NCBI GenBank assembly: GCA_037367405.1
Contig: JAZKJV010000091.1
Span: 868,001 to 932,000 of the forward strand
Reading direction: 5' to 3'
DNA: 64,000 nucleotides
From: Ottelia alismoides
Lineage: Eukaryota; Streptophyta; Magnoliopsida; Alismatales; Hydrocharitaceae
Shown: piece after piece, positions 1 to 10,800 of the stretch
Layout of the letters: each line of letters starts with the position of its first letter
Numbering within the stretch: position 1 is the stretch's first letter
The notes under the pieces: model-generated
Seen by the model: the letters and a program-made list of their open reading frames with translations, nothing else
Told to the model about the DNA's origin: nothing
Databases searched by the model: none
Position numbers and translations under genes: made by a program

Positions 1-1
1 T

Positions 2-1636
2 AGGATTGCTAAGGATTTAGGTAGCGACTTTGTCTCCTACCAAATCGAGGGTGATCCTCCCACATACAAGGATGCGATGGCTTCTACTGAAGCAAGGCAT
101 TGGAAGGACGCTATTAAATCTGAAATGGATTCAATCATTTCAAATGGCACGTGGGAATTGGTCGATCTACCTCCTGGGTGTTCCACCATAGGAAGCAAAT
201 GGGTATTCAGAAGAAAACTTAGACCGGACGGATCCATAGAAAAATATAAGGCAAGACTTGTAGCCAAAGGTTTTACACAGAAAGAGGGTATTGATTATTT
301 CGATACCTATTCTCCTGTTACTAGAATGATTACGATTCAGATGCTCATTGCGTTGGCCTCCATACATGATCTCACAATTCATCAAATGGATGTGAAGACT
401 GCCTTTTTATATGGTGATCTTGAGGAGGAGATCTATATGGACCAACCTGAGGGATTCGTAGCATCTGGTAATGAGAGAAAGGTCTGTAAGCTTGTAAAAT
501 CTCTTTATGGATTAAAACAAGCTCCGAAACAGTGGCATGACAAGTTTGATAAGACTATCCAGTCTTATGGCTTTATTGTTCATGAATCCGATAAATGTGT
601 GTACTCTATGATTAAAGGTGATATGTTTGTTGTCTTATGCCTATATGTAGATGATATTTTGATATTTGGATCAAACATAAGGATAGTGGAAGAAACCAAG
701 AGGTTCTTGAGCAGTAAGTTTGAGATGAAGGACTTAGGAGTTGCTAATATGATTTTGGGGCTCAAACTGATTAGATCTGCTAATGGGATAGCTGTGTCTC
801 AGTCACATTATACTGAGAAGGTTCTTGAAAATTTTGGCTATCAGAGCTGTAAATCTGTATGCACTCCTTATGATTCATCTAAACCCCTCTGCAAGAACAA
901 GAGTGGAGTACCTGTAGCACAGCTACGATATTCCCAGATTATAGGAAGCTTGATGTATCTTGCGAACTGTACTCGACCTGATATTTCATTCACGGTCGCA
1001 AAGTTAAGTAGATATACGAGCTGTCCTGACCATACTCATTGGGTGGCCTTGGATCGAGTGTTGAAGTACCTTAAGGGTACTACACTTCTTGGACTGCATT
1101 ATGGTAAATATCCTCCTGTCTTAGAAGGATATAGTGATGCAAGTTGGATAGGTCAAATGGAGGACTCCGGGAGTAACGGTGTGACTGGGTATGTATTTAC
1201 CCTTGGAGGCGGTGCAGTCTCCTGGAGGTCTGTGAAACAGACCATTTTGGCACGGTCTACTTTTGAGGCAGAGCTGTGTGCTTTGGACACAACAGGTATT
1301 GAGGCTGAATGGCTTAGGGAGCTTCTCTCTGAGATGCCCATGGTGGGTAAGCCGATACCGGCAATTTCTTTACATTGTGATAGCATGACTACTATTGCTA
1401 AGGTAAAGAGTTCAAAGTACAATCAGAAAACAAGAAGACATATCCAAGTTAGACTTAAGTCTATTAGGGATTTGGTGTCTTCTGGAGTGATTGCTGTGGA
1501 ATTTGTTGGTACCAAAGATAACACGGCAGATCCACTTACAAAGGGACTTGATAGATCTTTAGTCCAAAAATCCAGACTTGGGATGGGGCTGAAACCCACT
1601 GAGAGTTTACCCGCAGTAGCAACCCAACCTAAATGA
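2..1636 (+). CDS. Ty1/copia retrotransposon pol, reverse transcriptase-RNase H part (5' end outside window)
   Basis: The frame is open from base 2, so the gene enters from upstream; the first internal Met is at 77. It encodes the C-terminal part of a copia polyprotein, which copies element RNA into DNA in virus-like particles. Reverse transcriptase motifs are in order: KWVFRRK, KARLVAKGFTQ, the MDVKTAFLYGDLEEEIYM block, SLYGLKQAP and the catalytic YVDD (about nt 646-657). The LMYLANCTRPDIS connection follows, then RNase H with its Asp/Glu residues in EGYSDASW, STFEAEL and LHCDS, ending near DNTADPLTKGL. No stop or frameshift is visible over 540 codons, so this copy looks young. A 523-bp noncoding stretch, a polypurine tract and an LTR follow, as expected for a 3' end. 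Protease and integrase would lie before base 1. It is close in sequence to the dead minus-strand copy at 6.8-12.7 kb. Confidence 0.95.
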   Translation, partial: RIAKDLGSDFVSYQIEGDPPTYKDAMASTEARHWKDAIKSEMDSIISNGTWELVDLPPGCSTIGSKWVFRRKLRPDGSIEKYKARLVAKGFTQKEGIDYFDTYSPVTRMITIQMLIALASIHDLTIHQMDVKTAFLYGDLEEEIYMDQPEGFVASGNERKVCKLVKSLYGLKQAPKQWHDKFDKTIQSYGFIVHESDKCVYSMIKGDMFVVLCLYVDDILIFGSNIRIVEETKRFLSSKFEMKDLGVANMILGLKLIRSANGIAVSQSHYTEKVLENFGYQSCKSVCTPYDSSKPLCKNKSGVPVAQLRYSQIIGSLMYLANCTRPDISFTVAKLSRYTSCPDHTHWVALDRVLKYLKGTTLLGLHYGKYPPVLEGYSDASWIGQMEDSGSNGVTGYVFTLGGGAVSWRSVKQTILARSTFEAELCALDTTGIEAEWLRELLSEMPMVGKPIPAISLHCDSMTTIAKVKSSKYNQKTRRHIQVRLKSIRDLVSSGVIAVEFVGTKDNTADPLTKGLDRSLVQKSRLGMGLKPTESLPAVATQPK

Positions 1637-2159
1637 GTGGAGATCCTACAAAATAGGTTCAATGGGAAAACAAGCTGTAAGGGGAACTGGTTGGCACTCA
1701 TTATGAAATACTTTGCATGTGAGTCATATCCCTGAAAAGTCGAGTGCCTGAAAGCTGCAGGAAAAGGTTGAGCATTATGCTCTTAATGGATTCAAGCTTT
1801 TATAAGCAGGATGTGAGCAGTGCATCCTTGGAGAATGCCACCTATATGAGTATTTCTGTGGGCCGCAGATAAAGGATGAGGGTTTATCCTTTAATATACT
1901 CATGAAACAGGGTAGGGTGCAAGGCCATTAATAGCACCAAAACCAGAAGATTGTCACCATAGACTTCACTCCGTTGTTACCTCTCGATACCATTACATCA
2001 AAGGATTAAAGTTCAAGACATCGTTCACTTTATTCCTGTGATGGTGAAAGGGGATAACTCAGGTAATGGTTCAAACCGGAAGGTACCTTTACTGAAAGCA
2101 GAGTGTGGAAACCCGAGATTCTTGGCTCTTCGTGTTTCAACAGTGAATTCGTGGGGGAT
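1637..2159 (+). mobile_element. Copia 3' untranslated internal region ending in polypurine tract
   Basis: This noncoding stretch lies between the pol stop and the 3' LTR. The purine-rich run GTGGGGGAT at 2151-2159 directly precedes TGTTGG, which is the usual polypurine tract and LTR start arrangement for priming plus-strand DNA synthesis. No other coding signal is seen. Confidence 0.75.
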
Positions 2160-2815
2160 TGTTGGAATTAATGGTATTGGGATAGTTTGATGCAATTTGA
2201 TGGTCAATATCAAGTTGTATTGATGTATCTCAATTCCTGGAATTCAATGTCTCAACCCTGTGGGGTGCTGTTTAGTCCCACATCGTGGAGAGAGAAAACT
2301 GAGACTTGGTTTATATGTGGGAAGTCCTGAGACCAGTCTGGAAACAGACTAGAGAGGATTTTAGACCACAACACACACGCACGCGCGCGCGCGCGCCGCG
2401 CCGCGCCGGGCCGGGCCGGGCGCGGGCGCGGCTGCGGTTGCGGCGTGGCAAAGACCAAGTCGGTTTTTGTAACCGCGAGTTTTGATTTCCAAGCGTTACG
2501 CCCCATTATCTCCTCACGAAAACGTAACCGCCCGGACGCCTTTAAGTATCTCTTAAAGGGCGTGGGTGTGGGTTACGAAGATTCACCCCATTCATTCTCA
2601 GCGCCCTTCTCTCTCGCGAGGACGCTCCTTTTTCCTCTCTCTCGATCTCGGATTTCGTCTACTGAGGTGGCTTTCGAGGACGCTCAAGCACGGTGTGCAC
2701 CGTCAACGAGCGTGGACCGTCGGACCCTGGGAGCGGCACGTCAAGGCCCTGTGCGCCGGTAAAGTGGGGGACGCTGTCTCTCTAAGGGGAGTCCTACTAC
2801 AGGACGCTTCGGTCC
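2160..2815 (+). repeat. 3' LTR of the Ty1/copia element (right border uncertain)
   Basis: It begins TGTTGGAATT right after the polypurine tract. A TATA-like GGTTTATATG lies near 2309-2318, followed by a GC-rich microsatellite and a stretch that would be R/U5. No clean terminal CA inverted repeat or target duplication could be found, because the 5' LTR is outside the window. The sequence merges near 2815 into C-rich DNA, so the LTR may be truncated. The left border is firm and the right border is a guess. Confidence 0.6.
2370..2441. repeat. (AC)n/(CG)n/(GCC)n GC-rich simple repeat inside LTR
   Basis: A CA run turns into CG dinucleotides and then CCGCG/GGGCC units. It is almost pure G+C for over 60 bp. 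A similar but shorter GC-rich tract sits at about 12465-12500 in the 5' LTR of the other copia element, so it appears to be a family feature. Confidence 0.85.
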
Positions 2816-3140
2816 TCCGCCCATGCACCTCCCCCAGGTTGCCTGTGCCTCCTCCCCTGCCCTGAGGTGCGCCCTTCGCCCCTGCACCACACCCCGCACC
2901 TCCGCCCCCCGCACCCTCCCCCCGTCGCCCTCGCCCCCTACGCCTCCCCTGGCCCGTCGCCCCCGCCCCTTGCACCTCCCCCTCCCTCTGTCTCGCGCCT
3001 CCCCCTCCACCTACGTCTCCCCCATCCCCCACCTCCCCCGCCCCCAAGTCGCCCCTCCGCCCCCGCCCCGTGTCGCCCCCGACCCCTACGCCTCCCCCTC
3101 CCCCGTGCCTCCCCCTTCCACCCTCCTCCTCCGTCTGTCT
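2816..3140. repeat. C-rich low-complexity tract
   Basis: About 320 bp of CCCCC/CCTCC-type sequence. The long open frames on both strands read as Pro/Arg/Gly-rich peptides, which is composition and not coding. Together with the MULE end that follows, it resembles the C-rich interiors of the MULEs near 15.7 kb and 28.7 kb. Confidence 0.6.
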
Positions 3141-3329
3141 AGCTGAAATTGGAGAGCTTTCAGTTTTTGTTAAATTAAGATAAATTTTTGACTAATTGAT
3201 TCATAAAAATTCATCAAAAAATTCAATAGAATTCACCGTTTGATCCGTAATGACTGATATATCTCTGAAAATGCAAAAATTTTAGAGATTCGATGGATGC
3301 ATGAAGGTGTCACTAAGAGAGAGAAATTA

Positions 3330-3630
3330 TGAAGAGAAAGGAAGAAGAACAAATGGAGGAGGAAGAAGATGAAGAAGAAGTCTGGATAATAATACCCCTC
3401 TTAACTGCATCAAGGTTTGAAAAAAATCATGGTTAAGTCAATTCATTGACGGTCAATTTGAAGGAAGGACACAAGTGATAACGGAGAAAAAAATGAGGGG
3501 CACAACTGATATTACCAAAAAGATAGGAGCATAACTGAAATTGCGATACCTCAGAGGGGCATAAGTGATAAAAACCCTTTTTTATATTGTTGAGGGGCAT
3601 AAGTGATAAAAACCCTTTTTTATATTGTTG
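3330..3630. mobile_element. Terminal inverted repeat end of a Mutator-like element (partner end not found)
   Basis: This stretch matches, in inverted orientation, the left terminus of the Pack-MULE at 28424-30048. It has an AG-rich GAAGAAGAA tract, then a motif reading CAAGGTTTGAAAAAAATCAT, then GATATTACCAAAAAGATAG, and ends with AAGTGATAAAAACCC at 3577. The last 38 bp are repeated once directly (3578-3615), so the terminus is duplicated in tandem. No matching left end was found upstream. It could be a solo end left by deletion. Confidence 0.7.
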
Positions 3631-3960
3631 TTACTCATAACATACTTCATACATTTATCAGAGGCGGGGGATGGAACGGATCCTATGTTGTGGCTAAACC
3701 TACTGCATAGTCTGTCGTGTCTATTATTTTCTGATAAATTGTAAAAAAAATCATCTTAATCTAATGTTGTAGCTATTTTATTATAAAAATTTTTACACCA
3801 CAAATTCTAGAAATTTTATCAATTATGATTATATAAACATCATAATTATCACCTGAATCCGACGAACTTCTCCGTGTTAAACCACGATCCGTACCGTTTA
3901 ACTTTAACTTTATCTAAGTCCATCCAATGAGTAAATCATGAGCCAAATCATGACCCGCCC
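3631..3960. other. No gene recognised
   Basis: AT-rich intergenic DNA. No coding motif, terminal repeat or RNA gene was seen. Confidence 0.5.
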
Positions 3961-3964
3961 AACG

Positions 3965-4583
3965 CGGCTGCTCGGAACAGGTGTTGAACCCTCTCATGGA
4001 AGCTCTCCCTCCTCTCACGGAAGCTCTCCGTCAGCAGCTCCATCGACGCCCTCTCCTCGTGGAACCCGTAAGCCCCAAATCCATGCAATTGGTTCTCCAT
4101 CACCTGCAACTCCAATGGAGAGGTCACAGACATTACCTTGATTTCCGTCGCCCTCCAAGGCCTGTTAATCACTCCACTCTGCAGCCACGCAGGTCCTTGA
4201 GGTCACTGGTGATATCCTCCACCAACATCTACGGGAGATCCCGAAGCAGTTGGTTTCCATTTAAGAACTGGTTGTCATCGACCTTAGTAGCAACGGCACC
4301 CTGGCCCCATCCCCATTGAGCTCTGCCGGCTCGAGAAGCTCCAAAGGCTCCACTTGCATTCGAATTCCATCTAGGGAGAGATTCCGCGTGCCATTGGAGG
4401 GCTTTCCAGCCTTACCCATCTCACTTTTTATGACAACGAGCTCAGTGGGGAGTTGCCCATTTCGATTGGTGAACCCAACAGCCTTCAGGTGTTGAGAGCT
4501 GGTGGCAACAGGAACCTGCGAGGTCTCCTGCCATCTCAAATTGGCAATTGCAAATTGGTGATGTTGCGCCTCACGTAGACTTC
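3965..4583 (+). pseudogene. LRR receptor-like kinase fragment (N-terminal cap and first LRRs), broken
   Basis: Read across three frames, this matches the start of a class XI (RCH1/RGF-receptor-like) LRR receptor kinase, which sits in the plasma membrane and binds secreted peptides. The N-cap signature PNPCNWFSITC and the following SNGEVTDITLISVALQG lie near 4075-4160. LRRs then follow with LRSLVISSTNIYG, ELVVIDLSSNG, LEKLQRLHLHSNS and SLQVLRAGGNRNLRG, ending at IGNCKLVML near 4570. In-frame stops and at least three frameshifts interrupt it. Remaining LRRs, membrane span and kinase are absent. The order of motifs is as in the family, so the family call is firm and the exact clade less so. Confidence 0.8.
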
Positions 4584-6763
4584 GATCTCCGACGGGATTG
4601 GGTCATGGGGCACGGAGGCGAGCAGTGGTCGTCCACCTCGGGACGGGACTGGTGACTCGAAGGTGACATGTGACAAGTTTGCACAACAAATTTAGTAGCG
4701 AGGTAAAGGGATTGCCGAGGTCGACCCCTCTTTCTTTCAAAGCTTACCAGACCTTCCATACCATCAACAGAGCACGGGTGGAGGTGAGGTCCTTGATCTG
4801 AACTCCAGCCCCTCTCCCTCTGACCATGCGACTCACGGAAAAGATACTCTCTCTCCGACCATGTTCCTATCTATCCTCTTCCCTCCTCCCGTCGCGGCAT
4901 CAACCACCCCCTTTCTTTATTGTATAGTCCGTCTTGCACAAACAGGATCAGCAACAGAGGGTTCTCCTTCAGTCGCTCGGAGGAATTGGGTCGGAAAAGA
5001 CGATGCACCTGGGCAGAGGGCTCCTCCCTCGGTTCACCCGGCTGGAGGATGGTCGGGGCACGGTGCTGCTGCGAAGCGAAGAAGATGGGTGTTCATTCTG
5101 TTTTTGCGAGAAGGTATGGCGGTGGCGCTCGATTCCTATGCAATTTCATTCATTTTTTTTAAGATGTTTTCGTGGATTTTTATCACTATATCCCTATATT
5201 ATGCTATTCAAATTTTGTGGAAACAAACAAGGAGCTGCTCAATCTTGATCGAGTGGTTCCCACGAATTCGTATGATCCAGACCCACAAAAAGTGTGAATT
5301 CACGAGAACCGCTCGATTAAGATCGAGCAGCTCACGGGCGTGCAGCAGAGTCTGCTGCAGCCCTTGCTACAACAGATGATCCTTCTCCTGCAAGAGAAGG
5401 TGACATTAGTGAGTTCTAAGTCATCGCTAGGTACTCGCCAAGGATGTACGCATGCACAATTGCACGTCGTGACATTGTCATTATATAATTGGATGCTAGT
5501 GTAGGGTGGAAAGGACTAGTGCCTGACACGCCTTGCCCTCTCTAACGAGCAAGCATCATATCTTTGCCAACTCATGCTATATGCTCTCTTGCCACCTGTT
5601 CCTTCGGGTGAGGATTGGGCGAGTACTAGGTTGGTAGCAAAGTTACATACTCCTCTTCCATGTGGTCAAATGTGTTCCTTGGATCCCCTGCCGCATCAGT
5701 AGAGGATTGCACTTGAGGGGCTTTCAAGAATGTGTTGCACCATACATGGTGTGCCACATTGGAAGTTCTTCTCGTACACTTCCTACTTTGCTTTACTTTT
5801 TGTTTACTTGTGAGAGACAGTGATACATATTTGTTATACTCTGATGGCATATTTGCATATATGGATATGATTATTATTATATTTTGTGATATATCAATGA
5901 GAAGTGAATGCATCATACTCACTTCCTTTTACTTTACTTATTCTCTGCATTATTATTGTGTTTGTTGTATTTATAATGTGAATTTGATGTTTGTGAGTTG
6001 GTTGTTGAGTATCTTGATCTGGGGACGCCATAATCATGCGTCGTCAAGGTCATATGGAAACCTTTTCAAGCAACAAAGCTCGCACACAAAGGATCAGTAG
6101 TCACCCTCCAACCTCTTAAAAGAACCATCATCAGCGGCCTCATGAAGCATCATCTGAGTCCAACCATCATCAAAACATTCATCTCCATATTAGAGTCACC
6201 AAACCGCATGACGAACAAATCGACATCAACCTCCTAGAGCAGTTCTCAATAGCAGTCGTTTTGTGTGCAAGATCAAACAAGAACAGAGCCCTATCCACGA
6301 GTATCTGATGGACGGGTCCGATTGCATTCCCATACTTGAGCCGAATCGCCGTAGGTTTAGCAAATAATTAAATCCTCCAGGAATATAGTATTACCAAAAG
6401 AATAGGGTTTTATCTTTGCATATGAATATTAATTGGATGGCATTTCTGCCCTTTCTATCCAAAAGGTGATTGTGCTAACCCATTTCTGTTAAGATCACAT
6501 AGTTACCAAATTAATAGATTATGCATCACATTGTTGCTTTTAAAAATTTTGATATAATATTGAAATTGGGTGTATAACTTAGGGATTTTTTTTGTAACAT
6601 ACTCTTATTTCTACGCATTCCAATACTTGGCCATGTTTTCTTTCATCTGACGGATGCCTAACCGCTTTCCAGGGTGGCGGGACATTGCGAGGTCGGTTGT
6701 TTATCTGGGGCGGATACCTCCTAAAGAGTAACTGAGGTATGCTAAGGTAGGCTCGATGCCGTC
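4584..6763. other. No gene recognised; contains one hairpin
   Basis: Several short open frames exist (for example 4861-5379 plus) but none shows family motifs, and overlapping frames are equally open. Apart from the inverted repeat at 5232-5333 I see nothing definable. The last part is the pre-insertion flank of the copia element. Confidence 0.5.
5232..5333. repeat. 38-bp-arm inverted repeat (hairpin)
   Basis: Arms 5232-5269 and 5296-5333 start GAGCTGCTC and end GAATTC at the loop side, with a 26-bp loop. The arms differ at about five positions, all transitions, so most would still pair as G-U in RNA. It may be the core of a MITE or a foldback; no target duplication was identified. Confidence 0.7.
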
Positions 6764-6768
6764 TATTC

Positions 6769-7444
6769 TGTTGGAAAAACTTTGGTTTTCTAGCATTGTT
6801 TCTACGGATATTATGTTTTAAGAATGGCAAGCAAATATGACCAAAATAAGATTAGAAAGATTTAGTTAGAAAGGTCCAGTCTGGGAAATGGAGGCACGTT
6901 GAAAGACACTGTCGTGAAGACAGATTTCACCGCTCCTATGCATGAGCTTGATGGCGACATGACTCCCACATTCAATCACCTCCCAGCTGGATGTTGTCTC
7001 CCGGTGCTAGCAAGAGAGCAGCGGTTAACGTCCGTTGTCTCTCGTCGTCGTAGAGAAAACAAAGAAAAAATGAAGACTTTGCAAAACCACAATAGGCACA
7101 CAGTTGATGAAAGGAAGGTGGGAGTGTATAGTATCTCTTGTTCAGTGTCTTTTAAAAGCTGGGAGCACATGCCTTTATATAGACGGACTCCCCGTCAGAG
7201 AGACAAAAGAGAGCCGTTTTCTCCATTAAGAAATTAAATGATAACAAGTTCATATGGTCTCGTTGGTTGCACCCAACATTACCGAGCATTCAGGCCCAAC
7301 GGCCTTAAATTCACATGCCCCTAAAAAGCCCACATGAGCTTGGGGAACACTCACACTTAAATACCCCTTCTCTTCCTTCAAATTATTCCACATGGTACTA
7401 AAGAGAGAGGAATGGATGTTTTGAAATACAAGGGAACTCCAACA
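6769..7444 (-). repeat. 3' LTR of the minus-strand copia element
   Basis: 676 bp with TGTTGG/CCAACA ends. It aligns to 11761-12656 along its whole length with scattered substitutions, but lacks a 222-bp block present in the other LTR. Confidence 0.93.
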
Positions 7445-8130
7445 TTCCCTCACATATTTCATAAACCCTTCTAAATAATAAAAAAATAAAATTTAAGAAT
7501 TATTAATAAAGAAAGAAAGAAGAAGATAAAAAACTAACACAAATAAAATACGATTGTACTATGTCGTTCAGTATTGGTAATTTGTAGCTTTGAACCTTGC
7601 CTAGCAATGATTCATCTTCATCCGGAGAGACATGGTGAACTACGTCTGAACCAGACTCTCTGATTCGGATTTTAATAAATCACACAAACATAGATGAGGG
7701 CACGAGGAGATTCATATCGGTGTGCGCATTAAGGCCTTCGCTAGAATCTGTTTCATGGGTGTTCTAGCGAGAATAACCAACTCATATAAACCCCAGCCTA
7801 AGGTTACACTCACATAGTGGGAATCTCCAAGGGTGTACTGTACGGTCCTACACCCTGCCATATATGGCTTGACTCCATTCAGAGCAAAACTCTTCCTCTA
7901 CCAGGACAACAATGAAGCACTATGCGTCATAGAGATAGGTCAGGAGTAAAACTCCTAAGTTTGTGCTTCTATCGAACACTGACACAGCTTAGTTGTCCCT
8001 TTGAACCATTCCTCATGGGATCTCCAGTTTTGGATTGGTTGGGTTACCACTATGGTGTTCAACCGATGGGTAAAAGGCCCATCCTCCTCGATGCACTGAG
8101 TACTAGCTTTCTAGCTAGACCCTTTGTGAG
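7445..8130 (-). mobile_element. Copia 3' internal noncoding region
   Basis: It lies between the end of the RNase H remnant and the 3' LTR. There is no coding motif, and the position fits the untranslated part before the polypurine tract. Confidence 0.6.
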
Positions 8131-9432
8131 GGATAATCAATATTCTCTACAGATTTTACGAACTGTAAAGATATTACACCTTGGGTAATGAAGTCTCTCA
8201 CCTCTTCATACCTCAATCTCATAAACCGTTTTCATTGATTATCTTTAGATTGTTTAGCTTTGTCTATGGCAGATCTACTATCACAATGAATAGAGATGGG
8301 AGGAAACGGTTTTAAAACAATGGGCAGATCCATTAAGAGGTTTCTTAGCCAATCTGCTTGACAACAAGCTAAATCTAAGGCTATAATTTCAGCCTCAATT
8401 GTGGATCTTGCTCTAACAGCTTGTTTGGAGGGTTTCCAAGAAACTGCAACACCACCTAGACGAAACACATAACCACTAGTTGACTTGGTTTTATCAGAGT
8501 ATGTAATCCAATTTGCATCCGTGTAGCCTTCCAATACGGCTGGAAACCAGTGTATTGGAGATTGTATTCCATAGTACCCTTAAGCTATCTAAACACTCTG
8601 ACCAAGGCCTTCCAATTATCAGTATTAGGACAACTAGTGTACCTATTCAACCTACTAATTGCATAAGCTATGTCGGGTCTAGAGCAGTTGGCTGGATACA
8701 TCAAGCTTTCTATGACTTGAGCATATCTAGACTGATCCACAGGATTACTAGTGCGTGCCTTAAGATGTAGTGAAGGGTCATATGGAGTACTGACAAGCAC
8801 ACTATGGTACATATCGAACCTATGCAAAACCTTTTCTACATAGTGAGACTGGTTTAGAGTGTAGCCAGAAGTAGATCTACTTAATTTTATACCAAGTATA
8901 ACATCATCTATTCCTAAATCTTTCATATCAAAGTTTTTATCAAGAAAAGATTTAGTCTCAAAGATAATAGCCGAATTTGATCCAAAGATTAAGATGTCAT
9001 CAACATACAAGCACATGATTACAATGCCATTTTCAGATGTCTTAGAATAAATGCATCTATCAGATTCATTAGCAGTGAAGCCAATATATAAAACTGTTTT
9101 ATCAAATTTATCATTCCACTGCTTAGGTGTTGTTTCAGACCATATAGAGATTTTACTAATCTACAAACCTTGTGTTCTTGTCTAGAGACTACGAACCCCT
9201 CTGATTGATCCATATAAATCTCTTCCTCTAGGTCGTCATTTAGGAAAGCAGTTTTGACATCTATTTGATGGATTTCAAGCTTATGAATCGCAGCTAAGGT
9301 GAGAAGAAAACAGATGGAGGTGATTTTAGTTACAGGGGCATCGGTGTCAAAATAATCAACACCTTCTTTCTGTTTGTATCCTTTGGCCACTAGCCTAGCT
9401 TTAAACTTATATATGGAACCATCTGCCCGCAA
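8130..9432 (-). pseudogene. Copia reverse transcriptase-RNase H, broken
   Basis: On the minus strand from 9432: KARLVAKGYKQKEGVDYFDT, IDVKTAFLNDDLEEEIYM, SLYGLKQ, then, after a frameshift near 9017, the catalytic [21 protein letters not shown] and [12 protein letters not shown]. Another break near 8540-8585 leads to RNase H with [15 protein letters not shown] and IHCDSRSA. A stop follows near 8232, after which the tail continues as RLRYEEVRDFI and LQFVKS down to about 8130. Catalytic residues are visible, but no continuous frame exists. Confidence 0.92.
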
Positions 9433-9878
9433 CTTCTTTCTGTAAACCCATTTACATCCAATAGTCTTGTACCCTAGGGGAAGGTCAGTTAGAATCCAAT
9501 TGTGATTTTCATTGTAGATTTTATTTCATTATCAATTGCTTCAATCCAGAAACTATGATGTATGGATTTCATAGCTTCACCATAAGTCTTGGGATCTTCT
9601 TCTACTAAGAGAGTAATAAATCTGGACCAAAGTGCTTAACTACTCTAGTCTTTTTACTTCGACCTAGGTCATTAAGGGGCTCAACCACTTCTTGGTTTAA
9701 AGGTTTTACTTCTTCAATGATTTGCGGGGTATCTTGAGGGAATTTAAGGTTTTTAGAATTTGTAGTTCATTCACCAACTTGTCTAGGGAGAGAAGATTTG
9801 AGAGGGAATATGTTTTCATAGTATATTGCATCTATGAGTCTAATATCTAGTATTGAATTTACTCTAATTTCTTGGATG
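9433..9878 (-). pseudogene. Copia integrase-RT linker, decayed
   Basis: This is the spacer between the integrase C-terminus and reverse transcriptase. Short matches to the KWVYRKK-type start of RT are seen near 9440, with several stops. It is only interpretable from its place in the element. Confidence 0.5.
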
Positions 9879-10460
9879 TCAGATTTTATAAAAGCTATTG
9901 GCATTACTATTTTCTATATATCCTATGAAAATAGAGTCCACGGTCTTAGGACCTAACATCCTCTTCTTATTTTCAGGAATCTTAACTTTGGCCAAACATC
10001 CCCATACTTTAAGGTATTTTAGAACCGATTTCCTATTAAACCAAAGTTCATAAGGAGTTTTATCTATGTGTTTGAAGGGGATGCGATTGAGCACATAGTT
10101 TACGGTTAAAAGAGCCCCTCCCCCCACAATCGTTGGTTAAAACCAGATTCAACTAACATGGCATTGACCATCTCGATAAGTGTTCTGTTTTTCCTTTCAA
10201 CCACTCCATTAGACTGAGGGTTATAAGGGGCAGTGGTTTCATGTATAAGGCCATGTTCGTCACAGATCTGGTTTAATTCATTTGAAGTATACTCACCTCC
10301 TCTATCGGATCTAATCCTTTTTAAGTTTTTATAGGTTTGATTTTCTAGTTGGGTTTTGTAGACTTTAAACTTTTCTATTTGCTCATCTTTAGATCTTAGC
10401 AAATAAGCACAACAGTACTTAGAGAAGTCATATATAAAAGTCACAAAGTAGTGCATGTTA
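9879..10460 (-). pseudogene. Copia integrase, broken
   Basis: From 10456 downwards the minus strand reads HYFVTFIYDFSKY, then IRSDRGGEYTS with the second catalytic Asp, then APYNPQSNGVVERKNRTL with the catalytic Glu, a compact DDE-type integrase core. A frameshift near 10110-10127 leads into VNYVLNRIPFKHIDKTPYELW, the conserved C-terminal side of copia integrase. Confidence 0.92.
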
Positions 10461-10800
10461 TCACGAGTGAGATAACTAAGACTTCACTAATAAGGTTCTT
10501 CTTAAATCCAGGGACATGTAAACATCATGTAGCTTCAAGACTTTTCCTGACGTGAGCTTCAAATCCACGTGTCTGAAGCCTACAACGTGTTTCACGGAGA
10601 CATCATCACCCTAGGAGATGACACGACTGCTATCGGCCTGATAGATGGAAAAGGAAGAGCGATCATCACAGATGTGAGATACTGCTCCAGAATCCAACCA
10701 CCAATTATCATAACTAATATTTGGAATAGTTGAGTTGATTTCTAACCTGTTAGAAGTGCCGTCCCCCACAGAAATCATGTTGACTTAAGCATTCTTAGGA
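10461..10800 (-). pseudogene. Copia protease and pre-integrase region, broken
   Basis: The minus strand contains WWLDSGAVSHICDD, the Asp-Ser-Gly active-site motif of the copia aspartic protease, at about 10690-10730. The frame closes soon after. The zinc-binding pre-integrase part is hard to follow. Confidence 0.7.

Noticed and set aside
2703..3146. Long overlapping open frames on both strands in the C-rich tract
   Set aside because: They read as Pro/Arg or Gly-rich peptides in several frames at once; this is base composition, not coding.
4861..5379. 172-aa plus-strand frame
   Set aside because: Two other frames on the same strand are also open over the same part; no motif, and it runs through a hairpin.
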